A stretch of DNA of 64,000 nt from Photorhabdus thracensis (GCF_001010285.1 NZ_CP011104.1:620001-684000); one strand, 5' to 3'. Numbered from the stretch's first letter, positions 40,745 through 50,538 are shown. Notes: a model not told the origin generated them from the letters alone. Made by a program: numbers and translations.

Positions 40745-41251
40745 TTAGTCGAATTCTTTGTCGTGATTGATAAACCAATCTTCAGAACTATCCGGTACCG
40801 ATGGATCTTCCAGTCTGGCCTCCAGGCTGAGTAATGTGTCCAACGTCACTTTCAGCTCGTTGAGTTCAGCGTCTTTCACGAGCGATTCCATCCATTCGGC
40901 TTCAAGCGACGTCGCCGTATCAAAGGTACGCTGACCAAGCTCAGTGAGTCGATAGAACGGTGAGCGTTCGTGCCGGGGATTAATGATGGCTTTCACCATG
41001 CCTGCCTTCAATCCAAGATTCAGTTGTTTCTGCGCACCTTGGCGTGTGATGCGCATTGCGGCGGCAATCTGGGGAGCTGAGAGTGGATGTGGTGCGAGTG
41101 CAATCGCACTGAGCACCTGCCATATCGCGCTCGTAATTCCCAACGGGGCAACGAGCTTATCCCCTTTAGAGAGCAGTCGGGCATTGAGCCGGGACACCGC
41201 CAATGTGATTTCGTTGAATACCTTAGACGCCGGAGTTTTCCTGAGCGACAC
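40745..41251 (-). CDS. MarR-family transcriptional regulator
   Basis: A 168-residue winged-helix repressor. The DNA-binding part includes LSAPQIAAAMRITRQGAQKQLNLGLKAGMV (about 58-87) and the wing NPRHERSPFYRLTELG. Flanking helices form the dimer. Such proteins release DNA on binding phenolic or oxidising ligands. A large palindrome starting 32 bp upstream of the ATG is the likely operator. The gene is GC-richer than its surroundings, suggesting transfer together with the ABM gene. Confidence 0.88.
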   Translation of the reverse strand: MSLRKTPASKVFNEITLAVSRLNARLLSKGDKLVAPLGITSAIWQVLSAIALAPHPLSAPQIAAAMRITRQGAQKQLNLGLKAGMVKAIINPRHERSPFYRLTELGQRTFDTATSLEAEWMESLVKDAELNELKVTLDTLLSLEARLEDPSVPDSSEDWFINHDKEFD

Positions 41252-41282
41252 GATTTACTTCCTTTCTTGTACTACAATAAAC

Positions 41283-41316
41283 GACAACTAGTTTCCACAT
41301 ATTGAAACTGGTTGTC
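41283..41316. promoter_or_regulatory. Probable MarR-type operator
   Basis: GACAACTAGTTTC and GAAACTGGTTGTC form a 13-bp inverted repeat with one mismatch and an 8-bp AT-rich spacer. The position just upstream of the marR-like start is where autoregulated MarR proteins bind. Confidence 0.75.
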
Positions 41317-41357
41317 AATGTTTGAGCGAATGGTATTGATAGATCAATGTATTGGAT

Positions 41358-41371
41358 TTGATTTATATCAA
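41358..41371. promoter_or_regulatory. Perfect FNR-type site
   Basis: TTGATTTATATCAA fits the FNR consensus TTGAT-N4-ATCAA in all ten fixed positions. It lies about 107 bp before the marR-like start and 292 bp before epd, in the divergent gap. Which gene it controls cannot be told from sequence. Confidence 0.55.
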
Positions 41372-41662
41372 ATGCCGGCACAAAAAAGTGACAGTTGATT
41401 GTCATATTCATCATTTGTGAAAAGGTGGTTGTTTAATCCAGGCGTGTTCTGACGGCACGTTTTTCCATTTCGTAAGTTGATCACTTTTTACTATTGCCAT
41501 CAATATGCTTTTCCCTTAATCTCATTGCCAGTAGCTGAATCGTTTCATTTTGTTGTCTGGAGGCCACAGTTTTAGCAATTTTGTGATAAACAATCCGTAC
41601 ATTAGTGATTGAGTCAGTTATCCTAAGCGGTTGCGTGGTAATAACTATATTCAGGGAGTAAC

Positions 41663-42682
41663 ATGACAATCAAGGTAGCAATAAACGGTTTTGGCAGGAT
41701 AGGGCGCAGTATTTTACGTGCTCTTTATGAGTCTGGGCGTCGGGCTGAAATTGCTATTATTGCTGTTAATGAGTTGGCGGGTGCCGAAGGGATTGCCCAC
41801 TTGTTAAAGTATGACTCCAGTCACGGTCGTTTTGCCTGGGATGTGCGTCTGAATAATGATTTGTTGCAGGTTGGTGACGATAATATTCGTCTGTTTCATC
41901 AACCCGATATATCGGCATTGCCCTGGCAGGAACTGGGGATTGATATTGTTCTTGATTGCAGTGGGATATATGGCAGCAGAGCTGATGGAGAGGCGCATCT
42001 TGCCAGTGGCGCAAAAAAGGTGCTGTTTTCTCATCCGGGTGGCAATGATTTAGACGCGACGGTGGTCTATGGTGTGAATCAGGAGCTGTTGACAGCAGAA
42101 GATCGCATTGTATCCAACGCCTCTTGCACCACCAACTGCATTATTCCCATCATTAAATTATTGGATGATGCATTTGAGATTGAATCTGGCACAGTGACAA
42201 CAATTCATGCCTCAATGAATGACCAGCCTGTGATTGATGCCTATCATCAAGATTTACGGCGTACCCGGGCCGCCAGCCAGTCTATTATTCCGGTGGATAC
42301 CAAACTGGCCGCAGGGATAACCCGGATTTTTCCAAAATTCTGTGACCGTTTTGAAGCCATCTCAGTACGCGTACCAACGATTAATGTTACTGCTATTGAT
42401 TTGAGTGTTACAGTAAAATCTCCAGTGAATGTCAAAAAAATCAATGAATTAATGCAAAAATCAGCAGCAACTTCATTTCGTGGTATAGTTGACTATACCG
42501 AATTGCCGTTAGTCTCAACAGATTTTAACCACGATCCCCACAGCGCGATTGTTGATGGCACACAAACGCGGGTTAGTGGGCAACATCTGATTAAGACATT
42601 AGTCTGGTGTGATAATGAGTGGGGTTTTGCTAATCGAATGTTGGATACAACGTTAGCAATGGCTGCTACGGGTTTCAAATGA
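41663..42682 (+). CDS. epd: D-erythrose-4-phosphate dehydrogenase
   Basis: GAPDH-like enzyme that oxidises erythrose 4-phosphate to 4-phosphoerythronate for pyridoxal phosphate synthesis. The 339 residues equal E. coli Epd. The N-terminal NAD motif is [10 protein letters not shown], the catalytic cysteine lies in SNASCTTNC (near 155), and [10 protein letters not shown] ends the fold. Epd rather than GapA is chosen by length and by linkage to pgk and fbaA. AGGGAG precedes the ATG. An 85-bp gap leads to pgk, so one operon is likely. Confidence 0.94.
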   Translation: MTIKVAINGFGRIGRSILRALYESGRRAEIAIIAVNELAGAEGIAHLLKYDSSHGRFAWDVRLNNDLLQVGDDNIRLFHQPDISALPWQELGIDIVLDCSGIYGSRADGEAHLASGAKKVLFSHPGGNDLDATVVYGVNQELLTAEDRIVSNASCTTNCIIPIIKLLDDAFEIESGTVTTIHASMNDQPVIDAYHQDLRRTRAASQSIIPVDTKLAAGITRIFPKFCDRFEAISVRVPTINVTAIDLSVTVKSPVNVKKINELMQKSAATSFRGIVDYTELPLVSTDFNHDPHSAIVDGTQTRVSGQHLIKTLVWCDNEWGFANRMLDTTLAMAATGFK

Positions 42683-42767
42683 TCTGTTGCTGACAGACGG
42701 TGCATAATAATAGATCTGCACACGGCACAAGATTAAACAATTTAGAGAATCAACGAGAGGATTCACC

Positions 42768-43931
42768 ATGTCTGTAATTAAGATGACCGATTTAGATCTG
42801 GCGGGTAAGCGAGTTTTGATCCGCGCTGACCTGAACGTTCCGGTAAAAGATGGCAAAGTCACCTCTGATGCGCGTATCCGGGCTTCTTTGCCGACCATCG
42901 AAGCAGCATTAAAACAGGGCGCTAAGGTTATGATCACTTCTCACCTCGGCCGCCCGACTGAAGGCGAATACAATGAAGAATTCTCGCTGAAACCAGTAGT
43001 AGATTACCTGAAAGAGAAATTATCTTCCCCGGTTCGTCTGGAAAAAGCGTATCTGGACGGTGTGGACATAGCGGAAGGCGAGCTGGTTGTTCTGGAAAAT
43101 GTTCGCTTTAATAAAGGTGAGAAGAAAGACGACGAAACTCTGGCGAAAAAATACGCTTCTCTGTGTGATATTTATATCATGGATGCATTCGGTACGGCGC
43201 ATCGTGCTCAGGCTTCTACCCACGGTGTGGCTAAGTTTGCTCCTGTTGCCTGTGCAGGCCCGCTGCTGTCCGCAGAACTGGAAGCATTGGGTAAAGCGCT
43301 GGATAAGCCAGCCCGTCCAATGGTTGCTATCGTTGGTGGTTCTAAAGTTTCAACCAAGCTGACCGTATTGGATACACTGTCCAAAATCGCGGATCAACTG
43401 ATTGTGGGCGGAGGTATCGCGAATACTTTTGTTGCCGCGGAAGGCCACAATGTGGGCCGTTCACTGTATGAAGATGACCTGATCCCAGAAGCGAAAAAAC
43501 TGCTGATAAGCTGTGATATTCCAGTGCCAACTGATGTTCGTGTGGCAACAGAATTCTCTGAAACTGCGGAAGCCACCTTGAAATCTACCGGCGATATTAA
43601 AGATGATGAGCAAATCCTCGATCTGGGAGAGGAATCCGCTCAACGTCTGGCAGATATCCTGAAAAACGCTAAAACTATTCTGTGGAATGGCCCGGTTGGT
43701 GTATTCGAATTTCCTAATTTCCGTCAAGGAACTGAAATTGTCGCCCGTGCAATTGCTGATAGTGACGCATTCTCTATCGCAGGTGGTGGCGATACGCTGG
43801 CAGCGATCGACCTGTTCGGTATTGCTGACAAAATATCTTACATCTCTACTGGTGGTGGCGCTTTCCTTGAGTTTGTCGAAGGAAAGAAACTGCCTGCGGT
43901 TGTGATGCTGGAAGAACGTGCAAAACAGTAA
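42768..43931 (+). CDS. pgk: Phosphoglycerate kinase
   Basis: Glycolytic kinase that makes ATP from 1,3-bisphosphoglycerate. The 387 residues match E. coli Pgk (387). Substrate arginines are seen in [11 protein letters not shown] and the HLGRPTEG block; the nucleotide site is [10 protein letters not shown] and [10 protein letters not shown] near the C-terminus. GAGAGG before the ATG is a good ribosome site. The codon bias is strong. A stable hairpin lies between pgk and fbaA. Confidence 0.97.
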   Translation: MSVIKMTDLDLAGKRVLIRADLNVPVKDGKVTSDARIRASLPTIEAALKQGAKVMITSHLGRPTEGEYNEEFSLKPVVDYLKEKLSSPVRLEKAYLDGVDIAEGELVVLENVRFNKGEKKDDETLAKKYASLCDIYIMDAFGTAHRAQASTHGVAKFAPVACAGPLLSAELEALGKALDKPARPMVAIVGGSKVSTKLTVLDTLSKIADQLIVGGGIANTFVAAEGHNVGRSLYEDDLIPEAKKLLISCDIPVPTDVRVATEFSETAEATLKSTGDIKDDEQILDLGEESAQRLADILKNAKTILWNGPVGVFEFPNFRQGTEIVARAIADSDAFSIAGGGDTLAAIDLFGIADKISYISTGGGAFLEFVEGKKLPAVVMLEERAKQ

Positions 43932-43942
43932 TTAAGTCATGA

Positions 43943-43962
43943 CGGGCAGTTTTATCTGCCCG
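43943..43962 (+). other. Intercistronic hairpin between pgk and fbaA
   Basis: CGGGCAG and CTGCCCG form a perfect 7-bp stem with a 6-nt loop. There is no T tract after it, so it more likely affects mRNA stability or partial termination within the operon than full termination. Confidence 0.55.
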
Positions 43963-43984
43963 CTCTAAACAGGACCCACGTAAC

Positions 43985-45061
43985 ATGTCTAAAATTTTTG
44001 ATTTCGTAAAACCGGGTGTCATCACTGGTGATGATGTTCAAAAAGTGTTCGCAATAGCCAAAGAAAACCACTTTGCGTTGCCGGCGGTAAACTGTGTAGG
44101 TACTGATTCAATCAACGCAGTGTTGGAAACGGCCGCCAAAGTTCGTTCTCCCGTTATCATTCAGTTCTCTAACGGCGGTGCTGCTTTTATTGCCGGTAAG
44201 GGTGTGAAAGCTGAAGGTCAGCAAGCGGCTATTCTGGGTTCAATTTCTGGTGCTCACCATGTTCATCAGATGGCTGAACATTATGGTGTTCCTGTGATCC
44301 TGCATACTGACCACTGTGCGCGTAAACTGCTGCCGTGGATTGACGGTTTGTTAGATGCAGGTGAAAAGCATTACGCGGCGACGGGTAAACCGTTGTTCTC
44401 TTCCCATATGATCGATCTATCAGAAGAATCGCTGGAAGAAAATATTGAAATTTGCAGCAATTATCTGGCTCGTATGGCAAAAATCGATATGACATTGGAA
44501 ATCGAGTTAGGTTGTACTGGTGGTGAGGAGGATGGTGTTGATAACAGCCATATGGATAGCTCCGCCCTATACACTCAACCGGAAGACGTTGCTTATGCTT
44601 ATGAGAAACTGAACGCTATCAGCCCACGTTTTACTATTGCTGCTTCTTTCGGTAACGTTCATGGTGTTTATAAGCCAGGCAACGTTAAACTGACACCAAA
44701 AATTCTGCGTAACTCGCAGGACTATGTTGCTGAGAAATTCAATCTGCCACACAACAGCCTGGACTTTGTTTTCCACGGTGGCTCCGGTTCTACGGCGGAA
44801 GAGATCAAGGAAGCGGTCAGCTACGGCGTCGTTAAAATGAATATTGATACCGACACCCAATGGGCGACTTGGGAAGGTATTCTGAACTATTACAAAAAAA
44901 ACGAAGGCTATCTGCAAGGTCAGTTGGGTAATCCGGAAGGCGCAGATAAACCGAATAAGAAATTCTACGATCCACGCGTATGGCTGCGTGCCGGTCAGGT
45001 TTCTATGACTGCCCGTCTGGAACAGGCTTTCAGGGAACTGAATGCGGTTGATGTGCTGTAA
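43985..45061 (+). CDS. fbaA: Class II fructose-bisphosphate aldolase
   Basis: Zinc-dependent aldolase of glycolysis. The 358 residues match E. coli FbaA (359). Zinc ligands occur in HTDHCA (near 107-112), NVHG and FHGGSGS (near 257-262). NIDTDTQWA binds phosphate. It is last in epd-pgk-fbaA and is followed by a terminator. Strong codon bias. Confidence 0.97.
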   Translation: MSKIFDFVKPGVITGDDVQKVFAIAKENHFALPAVNCVGTDSINAVLETAAKVRSPVIIQFSNGGAAFIAGKGVKAEGQQAAILGSISGAHHVHQMAEHYGVPVILHTDHCARKLLPWIDGLLDAGEKHYAATGKPLFSSHMIDLSEESLEENIEICSNYLARMAKIDMTLEIELGCTGGEEDGVDNSHMDSSALYTQPEDVAYAYEKLNAISPRFTIAASFGNVHGVYKPGNVKLTPKILRNSQDYVAEKFNLPHNSLDFVFHGGSGSTAEEIKEAVSYGVVKMNIDTDTQWATWEGILNYYKKNEGYLQGQLGNPEGADKPNKKFYDPRVWLRAGQVSMTARLEQAFRELNAVDVL

Positions 45062-45081
45062 TCGGTATTGATGTTATAAGT

Positions 45082-45113
45082 AACCCCCTGAATGGAAATT
45101 CAGAGGTTTTTTT
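45082..45113 (+). terminator. Terminator after fbaA
   Basis: A stem of AACCCCCTGAAT with ATTCAGAGGTT (one mismatch, 4-nt loop) is followed by a run of seven T. Confidence 0.85.
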
Positions 45114-45116
45114 CGC

Positions 45117-45157
45117 AGGTGTTTCTATATTCAATTAGTGATGTTATAGAAACACCT
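45117..45157. other. Perfect 13-bp inverted repeat after fbaA
   Basis: AGGTGTTTCTATA and TATAGAAACACCT flank a 15-nt spacer just after the fbaA terminator and before the IS. It could be a second terminator (followed by TTATTTT) or the edge of an old element. Confidence 0.45.
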
Positions 45158-45238
45158 TTATTTTAAGTAGTGCTCCAAATTAATATTTTTACCATTGAAC
45201 GCTACTCCTCCCGCAATGCTTTGCCGTATTTGAATAGT

Positions 45239-46857
45239 CTGAAAGCCCTTTGGGCTTTCAGATTATTGACAAAGTGCTGGTTTTTTATCCGGCACTTTGT
45301 TTTAATTAAGTTCCGTTCACTCAACGGAGCTTGCCGCCATGTTAAGAACACCCCCTCTCCAGACTTTCCCGCCAGAAACGCTCTCGCTTGACGAGCTGGT
45401 GCCTAAAAATCATTTGGTCCGTCAAGTCGATGCCGCCATTGATTTCGAATTTATCCGCGAATTAGTCGCCCCGTTGTATTGCCACAATAATGGCCGTCCT
45501 GCTATCGACCCGGTCATGCTGATTAAAATGATGTTACTCGGCTACTTGTTTGGCGTCCCCAGTGAACGCCGTCTGGTTCAGGAAATTCAGGTTAATGTGG
45601 CTTACCGCTGGTTTCTGCGCCTCGGACTGACAGAGAAGGTCCCTGATGCCTCAACCCTGAGTCAGAACCGCCGCCGCCGTTTCAATCATACCGCGGTCTT
45701 CCAGCAGATTTTTGACCACATTGTTGAACAGGCGATGGCCAAAGGATTCGTGGGTGGACGCGTACTCTATACCGACAGCACCCACCTGAAAGCCAGTGCC
45801 AATCCGCATAAATCGGAGAATGTCATGCGGTCGGTTCCCCCCGGCGCCTATGTTGACGCACTGGATAAAGCCGTCACTCAAGACCGGGCGGCAGCTGGAA
45901 AAAAAGCCTGAAGCCAGCCCTAAAGGAACGGCAGAGAAAGACGAAGGTCAGTACCGTCGATCCGGAAAGCGGGTTTATGCACCGGACCAACAAACCCAGA
46001 GGGTTCTTTTACCTTGACCACCGTACCGTGGATGGGCAAGTCGGTATTATCACCGATACCTACGCCACACCGGGTAATGTCCACGACAGCCAGCCTTTTA
46101 TCAAGCGTTTGACGCGTCAGTTAGAGCGTTTTGCCCTCAACCCCCTCGCGGTTGGGTTGGATGCGGGCTATTTTACGGCCCCGGTTTGTTACTTAACGGA
46201 ACAGTTAGGTGTCATGCCGATAATCGGTTACCGCCGTCCGAATAAGGGGTCGAACGTCTTCCAGAAAAAACATTTTACCTATGACAAGCAGGAGGACTGC
46301 TATGTGTGCCCTCAGGGCGAAAAGTTGATTTATAAAACAACCAGCCGAGAGGGATACCGGCATTATCAGGCCGCGGCGAATATCTGCCAGTATTGCCCGA
46401 AACGCGCGTCCTGTACGCAGGCCAAAGGGGGCAAAAAGATAACCCGTCATGTCTGGGAGGACAGTAAAGAGCAGGCCAGGGAAAACCGGCTAACGGAGTG
46501 GGGTAAAAAAACCTACAAGCGGCGAAAGGAGACGATAGAGCGTAGTTTTGCAGATGCGAAGCAACATCACGGGCACCGCTATGCCCGTTTCCGTGGGTTG
46601 CAAAAAGTGCAAATACAGTGTCTTTTGGCAGCCACAGCCCAAAATATCAAGAAGATAGCCTTGCTGGTCGCAATGCTTTGTTGTTTTTATCTCTGGAGAG
46701 CGAGCATTTCATTGCAGGAGAAGCGAAAATAACGCCTTGTCGGGCGATTAAATTGGCTTAATGAGGAAAATGGATGGCATTATGATTCACAATGAAAGGA
46801 ACAAATCCCGTTATTTTCAACGAGGTTTGTCAGCGGTCTGAAAGCCCTTTGGGCTTT
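45239..46857 (+). mobile_element. IS1182-like insertion sequence
   Basis: An element of about 1.6 kb carrying one transposase locus. Both ends carry the palindrome CTGAAAGCCCTTTGGGCTTT (45239 and 46838). Inside it the two ends match as inverted repeats: left GGGCTTTCAGAttatTGACAAA, and right, on the other strand, the same with ccgc in the variable block. I could not define a target duplication. GC content is clearly above the flanks. It lies at the joint between the fbaA and dxs blocks. Confidence 0.75.
45339..46732 (+). CDS. IS1182-like transposase in two frames (-1 shift)
   Basis: Frame 1 (45339-45911) has the N-terminal DUF772-type region (LVPKNHLVRQVDAAID, RPAIDPVMLIKMMLLGYLFG) and the first catalytic stretch VLYTDSTHLKA. 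It ends shortly after a run of seven A at 45899-45905. The -1 frame continues to 46732 with FFYLDHRTVDG, the DDE region GLDAGYFTAP, a cysteine-rich block (CYVCPQGE, CQYCPKRASCTQ) and KETIERSFADAKQHHG. A -1 slip on A_AAA_AAA gives one chain of 464 residues, the normal size. Either the element uses frameshifting or slippage, or an indel has killed it. Confidence 0.8.
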
Positions 46858-47158
46858 TCGCCTTATATCCCCGCCCGCACTGGACGGCGGTTTTTGCTAA
46901 GCCAAAAATTAGCCATCAAGTAAAATTGCTGATGGGTGAGCTGCGCAGTAATGGTTTCTGGTCAAATGATCCATGTCTTTATTATTTAGTTAATACTGTT
47001 ATTTTGTCACTTTGTTAATCAATTTAAAATCCGTTTTTCCTGATGTTTTCTCTTTCAAGAAAAACTCAACAGTGATAATTGAAACGCTAAAAGTCAGTAA
47101 TCTGAAAGATAATAGGATAATAGGATAATAGGATAAATATCCTATTATCCCTATACAC
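46858..47158. other. Gap between the IS and dxs
   Basis: A short frame at 46901-47009 (ISHQVKLLMGELRSNGFW..) may be a relic but matches nothing I know. The last 50 bp carry the octamer repeat and hairpin listed next. Confidence 0.4.
47111..47150. repeat. Octamer repeat and hairpin beyond the dxs stop
   Basis: AATAGGAT is repeated three times in tandem (47111-47134). The last part, GGATAATAGGAT, pairs perfectly with ATCCTATTATCC (47139-47150) over 12 bp with a 4-nt loop. It lies 9 bp after the dxs stop (minus strand) and may end dxs transcription. The copy number could vary between strains. Confidence 0.75.
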
Positions 47159-49024
47159 TCAGGAAAATAGCCTTTTATTGATACTATTTTGAATACCTGC
47201 GGCATCAAGCCCTAAATCAGCTCTGATTTCTTCCTGGCTTCCTTGTGGTACAAATTGGTCAGGCAGGCCGATATTTAGAATTTGCACAAGCTGACCTTCC
47301 TGCATGAGCAGTTCATTGACACCACTGCCGGCACCGCCCATAACTGCGTTTTCTTCTAAAGTGACCAGTAAATCATGGCTTCCAGCCATTTGCAGAACCA
47401 GCTCTTTATCCAGTGGCTTAACAAAACGCATATCAACGACAGTCGCGTCCAGTGATTCTGCTGCTGTTATTGCATCGGGTAATAGAGTGCCAAAGTTCAG
47501 AATTGCTATCTTCTTACCCTGACGGCGAATAACACCTTTACCGATGGGCAACTGTTCAAATGGTTGATGTTCTGCGCCAGTTCCTGCTCCTCGCGGATAG
47601 CGTACAGCTACCGGACCTTGCTGGTGATGATAGCCTGTATGCAGCATTTGGCGGCATTCGTTCTCATCACTCGGCGCCATAATCACCATGTTGGGAATGC
47701 AACGAAGGAATGAGAGATCAAAGGCTCCTTGATGTGTTTGACCATCTGCGCCAACGATGCCACCGCGATCTATTGCAAACAGCACCGGCAGATTCTGGAT
47801 TGCGACATCATGAATAACTTGGTCATAAGCACGTTGCAGGAATGTTGAGTAGATAGCGACAATCGGCTTATAGCCACCAATTGCCAGACCAGCGGCAAAA
47901 GTCACGGCGTGTTGCTCTGCGATAGCGACATCAAAGTATTGATCCGGATATTCGCGGGAGAATCGAACCATACCGGAGCCTTCACGCATAGCCGGAGTGA
48001 TTGCCATCAGTTTCTTATCGTTAGCGGCTTCTTCGCATAGCCAGTCTCCAAAGATTTTGGAGAACGTCGGGCGGTTGTCTGAACTCTTGGGTAATGTACC
48101 GCTAGCCGGATCAAATTTAGGCACCGCATGCCAACTGATAGGATCTTTTTCGGCTGGTGCATAGCCACGGCCTTTTTTGGTCATGATATGCAGAAGTTGT
48201 GGCCCTTTCAGCTCGCGCATGTTTTTCAGCGTCTGAGTTAATGTCAGTACATCATGTCCGTCAATCGGCCCTATGTAGTTAAAGCCCAATTCTTCAAACA
48301 TTGTGCCGGGAATGACCATCCCTTTGATGTGTTCTTCGGTTTTTTTCAGTAATTCTTTAATGGGTGGCAGGTTAGAAAAGACCTTTTTTCCGCCTTCACG
48401 CAGTGTGGTATAAAGCTTACCGGAAAGAAGTTGAGCCAGATGGTTATTTAACGCTCCGACGTTTTCTGAGATAGACATTTCGTTGTCATTAAGAATGACC
48501 AGCATATCCGGGTCGATATCCCCCGCGTGGTTCATCGCTTCAAAGGCCATGCCCGCCGTTATCGCACCGTCACCAATAACACAGACTGTACGGCGGCCTT
48601 TGCCTTCGCGTTGAGCGGCAATTGCCATACCTAATCCTGCGCTAATAGAGGTAGATGAGTGCCCGACACACAAGGTGTCGTATTCACTTTCATCCCGCCA
48701 AGGGAAGGCATGAAGTCCATTTTTCTGACGAATAGTATCAATACGATCCCGGCGACCTGTGAGGATCTTGTGCGGATAAGCCTGATGACCAACATCCCAT
48801 ACTAGTTTATCGAAAGGCGTTTTATAGACATAATGCAATGCTACAGTCAGCTCAACGGTACCAAGACCGGAAGCAAAGTGACCACTGGAGCGACTGACAC
48901 TGTTTAGCAAGAATTGCCGAAGTTCATCACATAACTTCGGCAGGCTCTCTTTTGGCAACATACGAAGTTCTTCAGGATTTTCCGCTAATGCCAATGTTGG
49001 GTATTTGGCTATATCAATGCTCAT
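47159..49024 (-). CDS. dxs: 1-deoxy-D-xylulose-5-phosphate synthase
   Basis: First enzyme of the MEP isoprenoid pathway; condenses pyruvate and glyceraldehyde 3-phosphate using ThDP. The 621 residues match E. coli Dxs (620). The ThDP motif is [18 protein letters not shown]...LNDN, and the transketolase-like middle domain shows [10 protein letters not shown] and [15 protein letters not shown]. The start ATG gives [13 protein letters not shown]. It is last in xseB-ispA-dxs, with 119 bp to ispA. Confidence 0.97.
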   Translation of the reverse strand: MSIDIAKYPTLALAENPEELRMLPKESLPKLCDELRQFLLNSVSRSSGHFASGLGTVELTVALHYVYKTPFDKLVWDVGHQAYPHKILTGRRDRIDTIRQKNGLHAFPWRDESEYDTLCVGHSSTSISAGLGMAIAAQREGKGRRTVCVIGDGAITAGMAFEAMNHAGDIDPDMLVILNDNEMSISENVGALNNHLAQLLSGKLYTTLREGGKKVFSNLPPIKELLKKTEEHIKGMVIPGTMFEELGFNYIGPIDGHDVLTLTQTLKNMRELKGPQLLHIMTKKGRGYAPAEKDPISWHAVPKFDPASGTLPKSSDNRPTFSKIFGDWLCEEAANDKKLMAITPAMREGSGMVRFSREYPDQYFDVAIAEQHAVTFAAGLAIGGYKPIVAIYSTFLQRAYDQVIHDVAIQNLPVLFAIDRGGIVGADGQTHQGAFDLSFLRCIPNMVIMAPSDENECRQMLHTGYHHQQGPVAVRYPRGAGTGAEHQPFEQLPIGKGVIRRQGKKIAILNFGTLLPDAITAAESLDATVVDMRFVKPLDKELVLQMAGSHDLLVTLEENAVMGGAGSGVNELLMQEGQLVQILNIGLPDQFVPQGSQEEIRADLGLDAAGIQNSINKRLFS

Positions 49025-49091
49025 TTGATGCTCGTTAAGAAGTGTTTATTAATAGAGCTGCTGGAGGTCAAATTTACCAACAGACCTTAGA

Positions 49092-49141
49092 GCCTATCCA
49101 TTAGGCTATTTTATGTAACGATAACGCCTATTGGGATAGGC
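49092..49141. repeat. Inverted repeat between ispA and dxs
   Basis: GCCTATCCATTAGGC (49092-49106) and GCCTATTGGGATAGGC (49126-49141) are near reverse complements, each itself partly palindromic. This may be a small dispersed palindromic element or an attenuator. It ends just beside the ispA stop. Confidence 0.55.
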
Positions 49142-49143
49142 AA

Positions 49144-50058
49144 TTAGTTGTTACGCTCAATGATAAAGCTGGCAAGTGCATGCAGCATTGTTGTGTTATA
49201 GGATTTTTCTTCCAGTTTATTCAATGATTCTAGCGCTTCTTGATATAGCTCGTGCGCTTTTTTCTGTGCTTGTTCTAACCCCAGCAATGCCGGGTAGGTA
49301 CTTTTTCTTAATTGTTGGTCACTGCCTTGACGCTTCCCAATCATTTCGGTATCGCCAATGACATCAAGAATATCGTCATGAACCTGGAAAGCGAGGCCAA
49401 TAGCTTGGGCATATTGATCCAATTCAGGTAAGGCGTCATGTCCATTCTTGCCCGCGCCATAGGCTCCCATTCTGACAGCGCAACGGATTAGAGCACCCGT
49501 TTTGTGGCGATGAATTTGTTCCAGCGCATGAAGACCAATCTGTTTGCCTTCAGCTTCTAAGTCCAGAGCCTGACCGCCACACATACCGGCGATACCACTG
49601 GCTGTTGCCAGCTCAGAAAGCATTTTAAGGCGATCAGCTGTTGCCACATCTGGCATTTCTCTTTTAGATAAGATTTCAAATGCCAGAGACTGTAATGCAT
49701 CTCCCGCCAAAATAGCGTGAGCTTCACCAAATTTGATATGGCAAGTGGGTTGCCCACGGCGTAAATCATCGTTATCCATTGCGGGTAAGTCGTCATGAAT
49801 TAATGAAAAAGCATGAATGCATTCGACTGCTGCGGCTGGCGCATCCAGATTATTGGCAGATAATCCAAACATGTCACCTGTGGCATAAACTAAAAATGGA
49901 CGCAGACGTTTGCCACCAAGTAAAGCGCCATATTGCATTGCCGGAACCAGTGGGTTGGCAAATACCAATGAAGACAATGTGGTTGTCAGAACGTTATTGA
50001 CGCGTTGTTGACAGGTCTTAAATTGTTCTTTGAATTGAATTGGGTTTTGTTCAGACAT
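49144..50058 (-). CDS. ispA: Farnesyl diphosphate synthase
   Basis: Condenses IPP with DMAPP and GPP to give farnesyl diphosphate for ubiquinone and undecaprenyl lipid. The 304 residues (E. coli 299) carry the first aspartate-rich motif HDDLPAMDNDD (near 95) and the second, HDDILD (near 235), with GGKRLRP and CGGQALD. Four bp after xseB, so co-transcribed. Confidence 0.96.
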   Translation of the reverse strand: MSEQNPIQFKEQFKTCQQRVNNVLTTTLSSLVFANPLVPAMQYGALLGGKRLRPFLVYATGDMFGLSANNLDAPAAAVECIHAFSLIHDDLPAMDNDDLRRGQPTCHIKFGEAHAILAGDALQSLAFEILSKREMPDVATADRLKMLSELATASGIAGMCGGQALDLEAEGKQIGLHALEQIHRHKTGALIRCAVRMGAYGAGKNGHDALPELDQYAQAIGLAFQVHDDILDVIGDTEMIGKRQGSDQQLRKSTYPALLGLEQAQKKAHELYQEALESLNKLEEKSYNTTMLHALASFIIERNN

Positions 50059-50062
50059 AGAT

Positions 50063-50341
50063 TCACTCAGTATCCCGGGAGAAGTTATTCAGCGGAGATT
50101 GGGTATCATCGTTAAGAAGAATTTGCACCCGCTGTTCTGCTTGTTGCAGAGTCTGTTGCCCTTGACGGGCTAACTGAATACCACGTTCAAACTCATTCAA
50201 GGCTTCTTCCAGTGCCAGTTCACCGGATTCAAGACGGACGACAATGCGCTCCAACTCTTTTAATGAGCTTTCAAATGTCATTGCTGGTGTGGTTTCTGGT
50301 GTACTGTCTGAGCTTTCTGATATTGCGTTTTTCTTTGGCAT
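50063..50341 (-). CDS. xseB: Exodeoxyribonuclease VII small subunit
   Basis: Small helical subunit that coats the XseA arm of the single-strand exonuclease. The 92 residues (E. coli 80) include the core [20 protein letters not shown] and [26 protein letters not shown]. The N-terminal 20 residues are a low-complexity extension. First gene of the xseB-ispA-dxs operon and divergent from thiI. Confidence 0.95.
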   Translation of the reverse strand: MPKKNAISESSDSTPETTPAMTFESSLKELERIVVRLESGELALEEALNEFERGIQLARQGQQTLQQAEQRVQILLNDDTQSPLNNFSRDTE

Positions 50342-50453
50342 AATCTTTTTTACTATTTAGAGTTCGCCTGAGGGTTGCAGACTATCCTATTATGCTGGTG
50401 CAAACAAATCCTTAACTGGTTTTGTATTTTTTGCGCGCTATGTCGTGAGATAG

Positions 50454-50462
50454 TGCTATACT
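50454..50462 (+). promoter_or_regulatory. Extended -10 element before thiI
   Basis: TGC-TATACT is an extended -10 (TGn plus a near-consensus hexamer), 77 bp before the thiI start. No good -35 lies at 17 bp, as is usual for extended -10 promoters. Confidence 0.5.
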
Positions 50463-50538
50463 CCGCAGCCTGATTTGACTACCAGAACATGATGTCAGTT
50501 TCATTTATCAAAACTCCTAACGACTACTATAACTCACT

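Noticed and set aside
46901-47009. Short coding frame between the IS and dxs
   Set aside because: No start with a ribosome site and no family I recognise; at most a relic.
50431-50462. Full -35/-10 promoter (TTGCGC to TATACT) for thiI
   Set aside because: The spacing is 20 bp, too long; an extended -10 without a -35 explains the site better.
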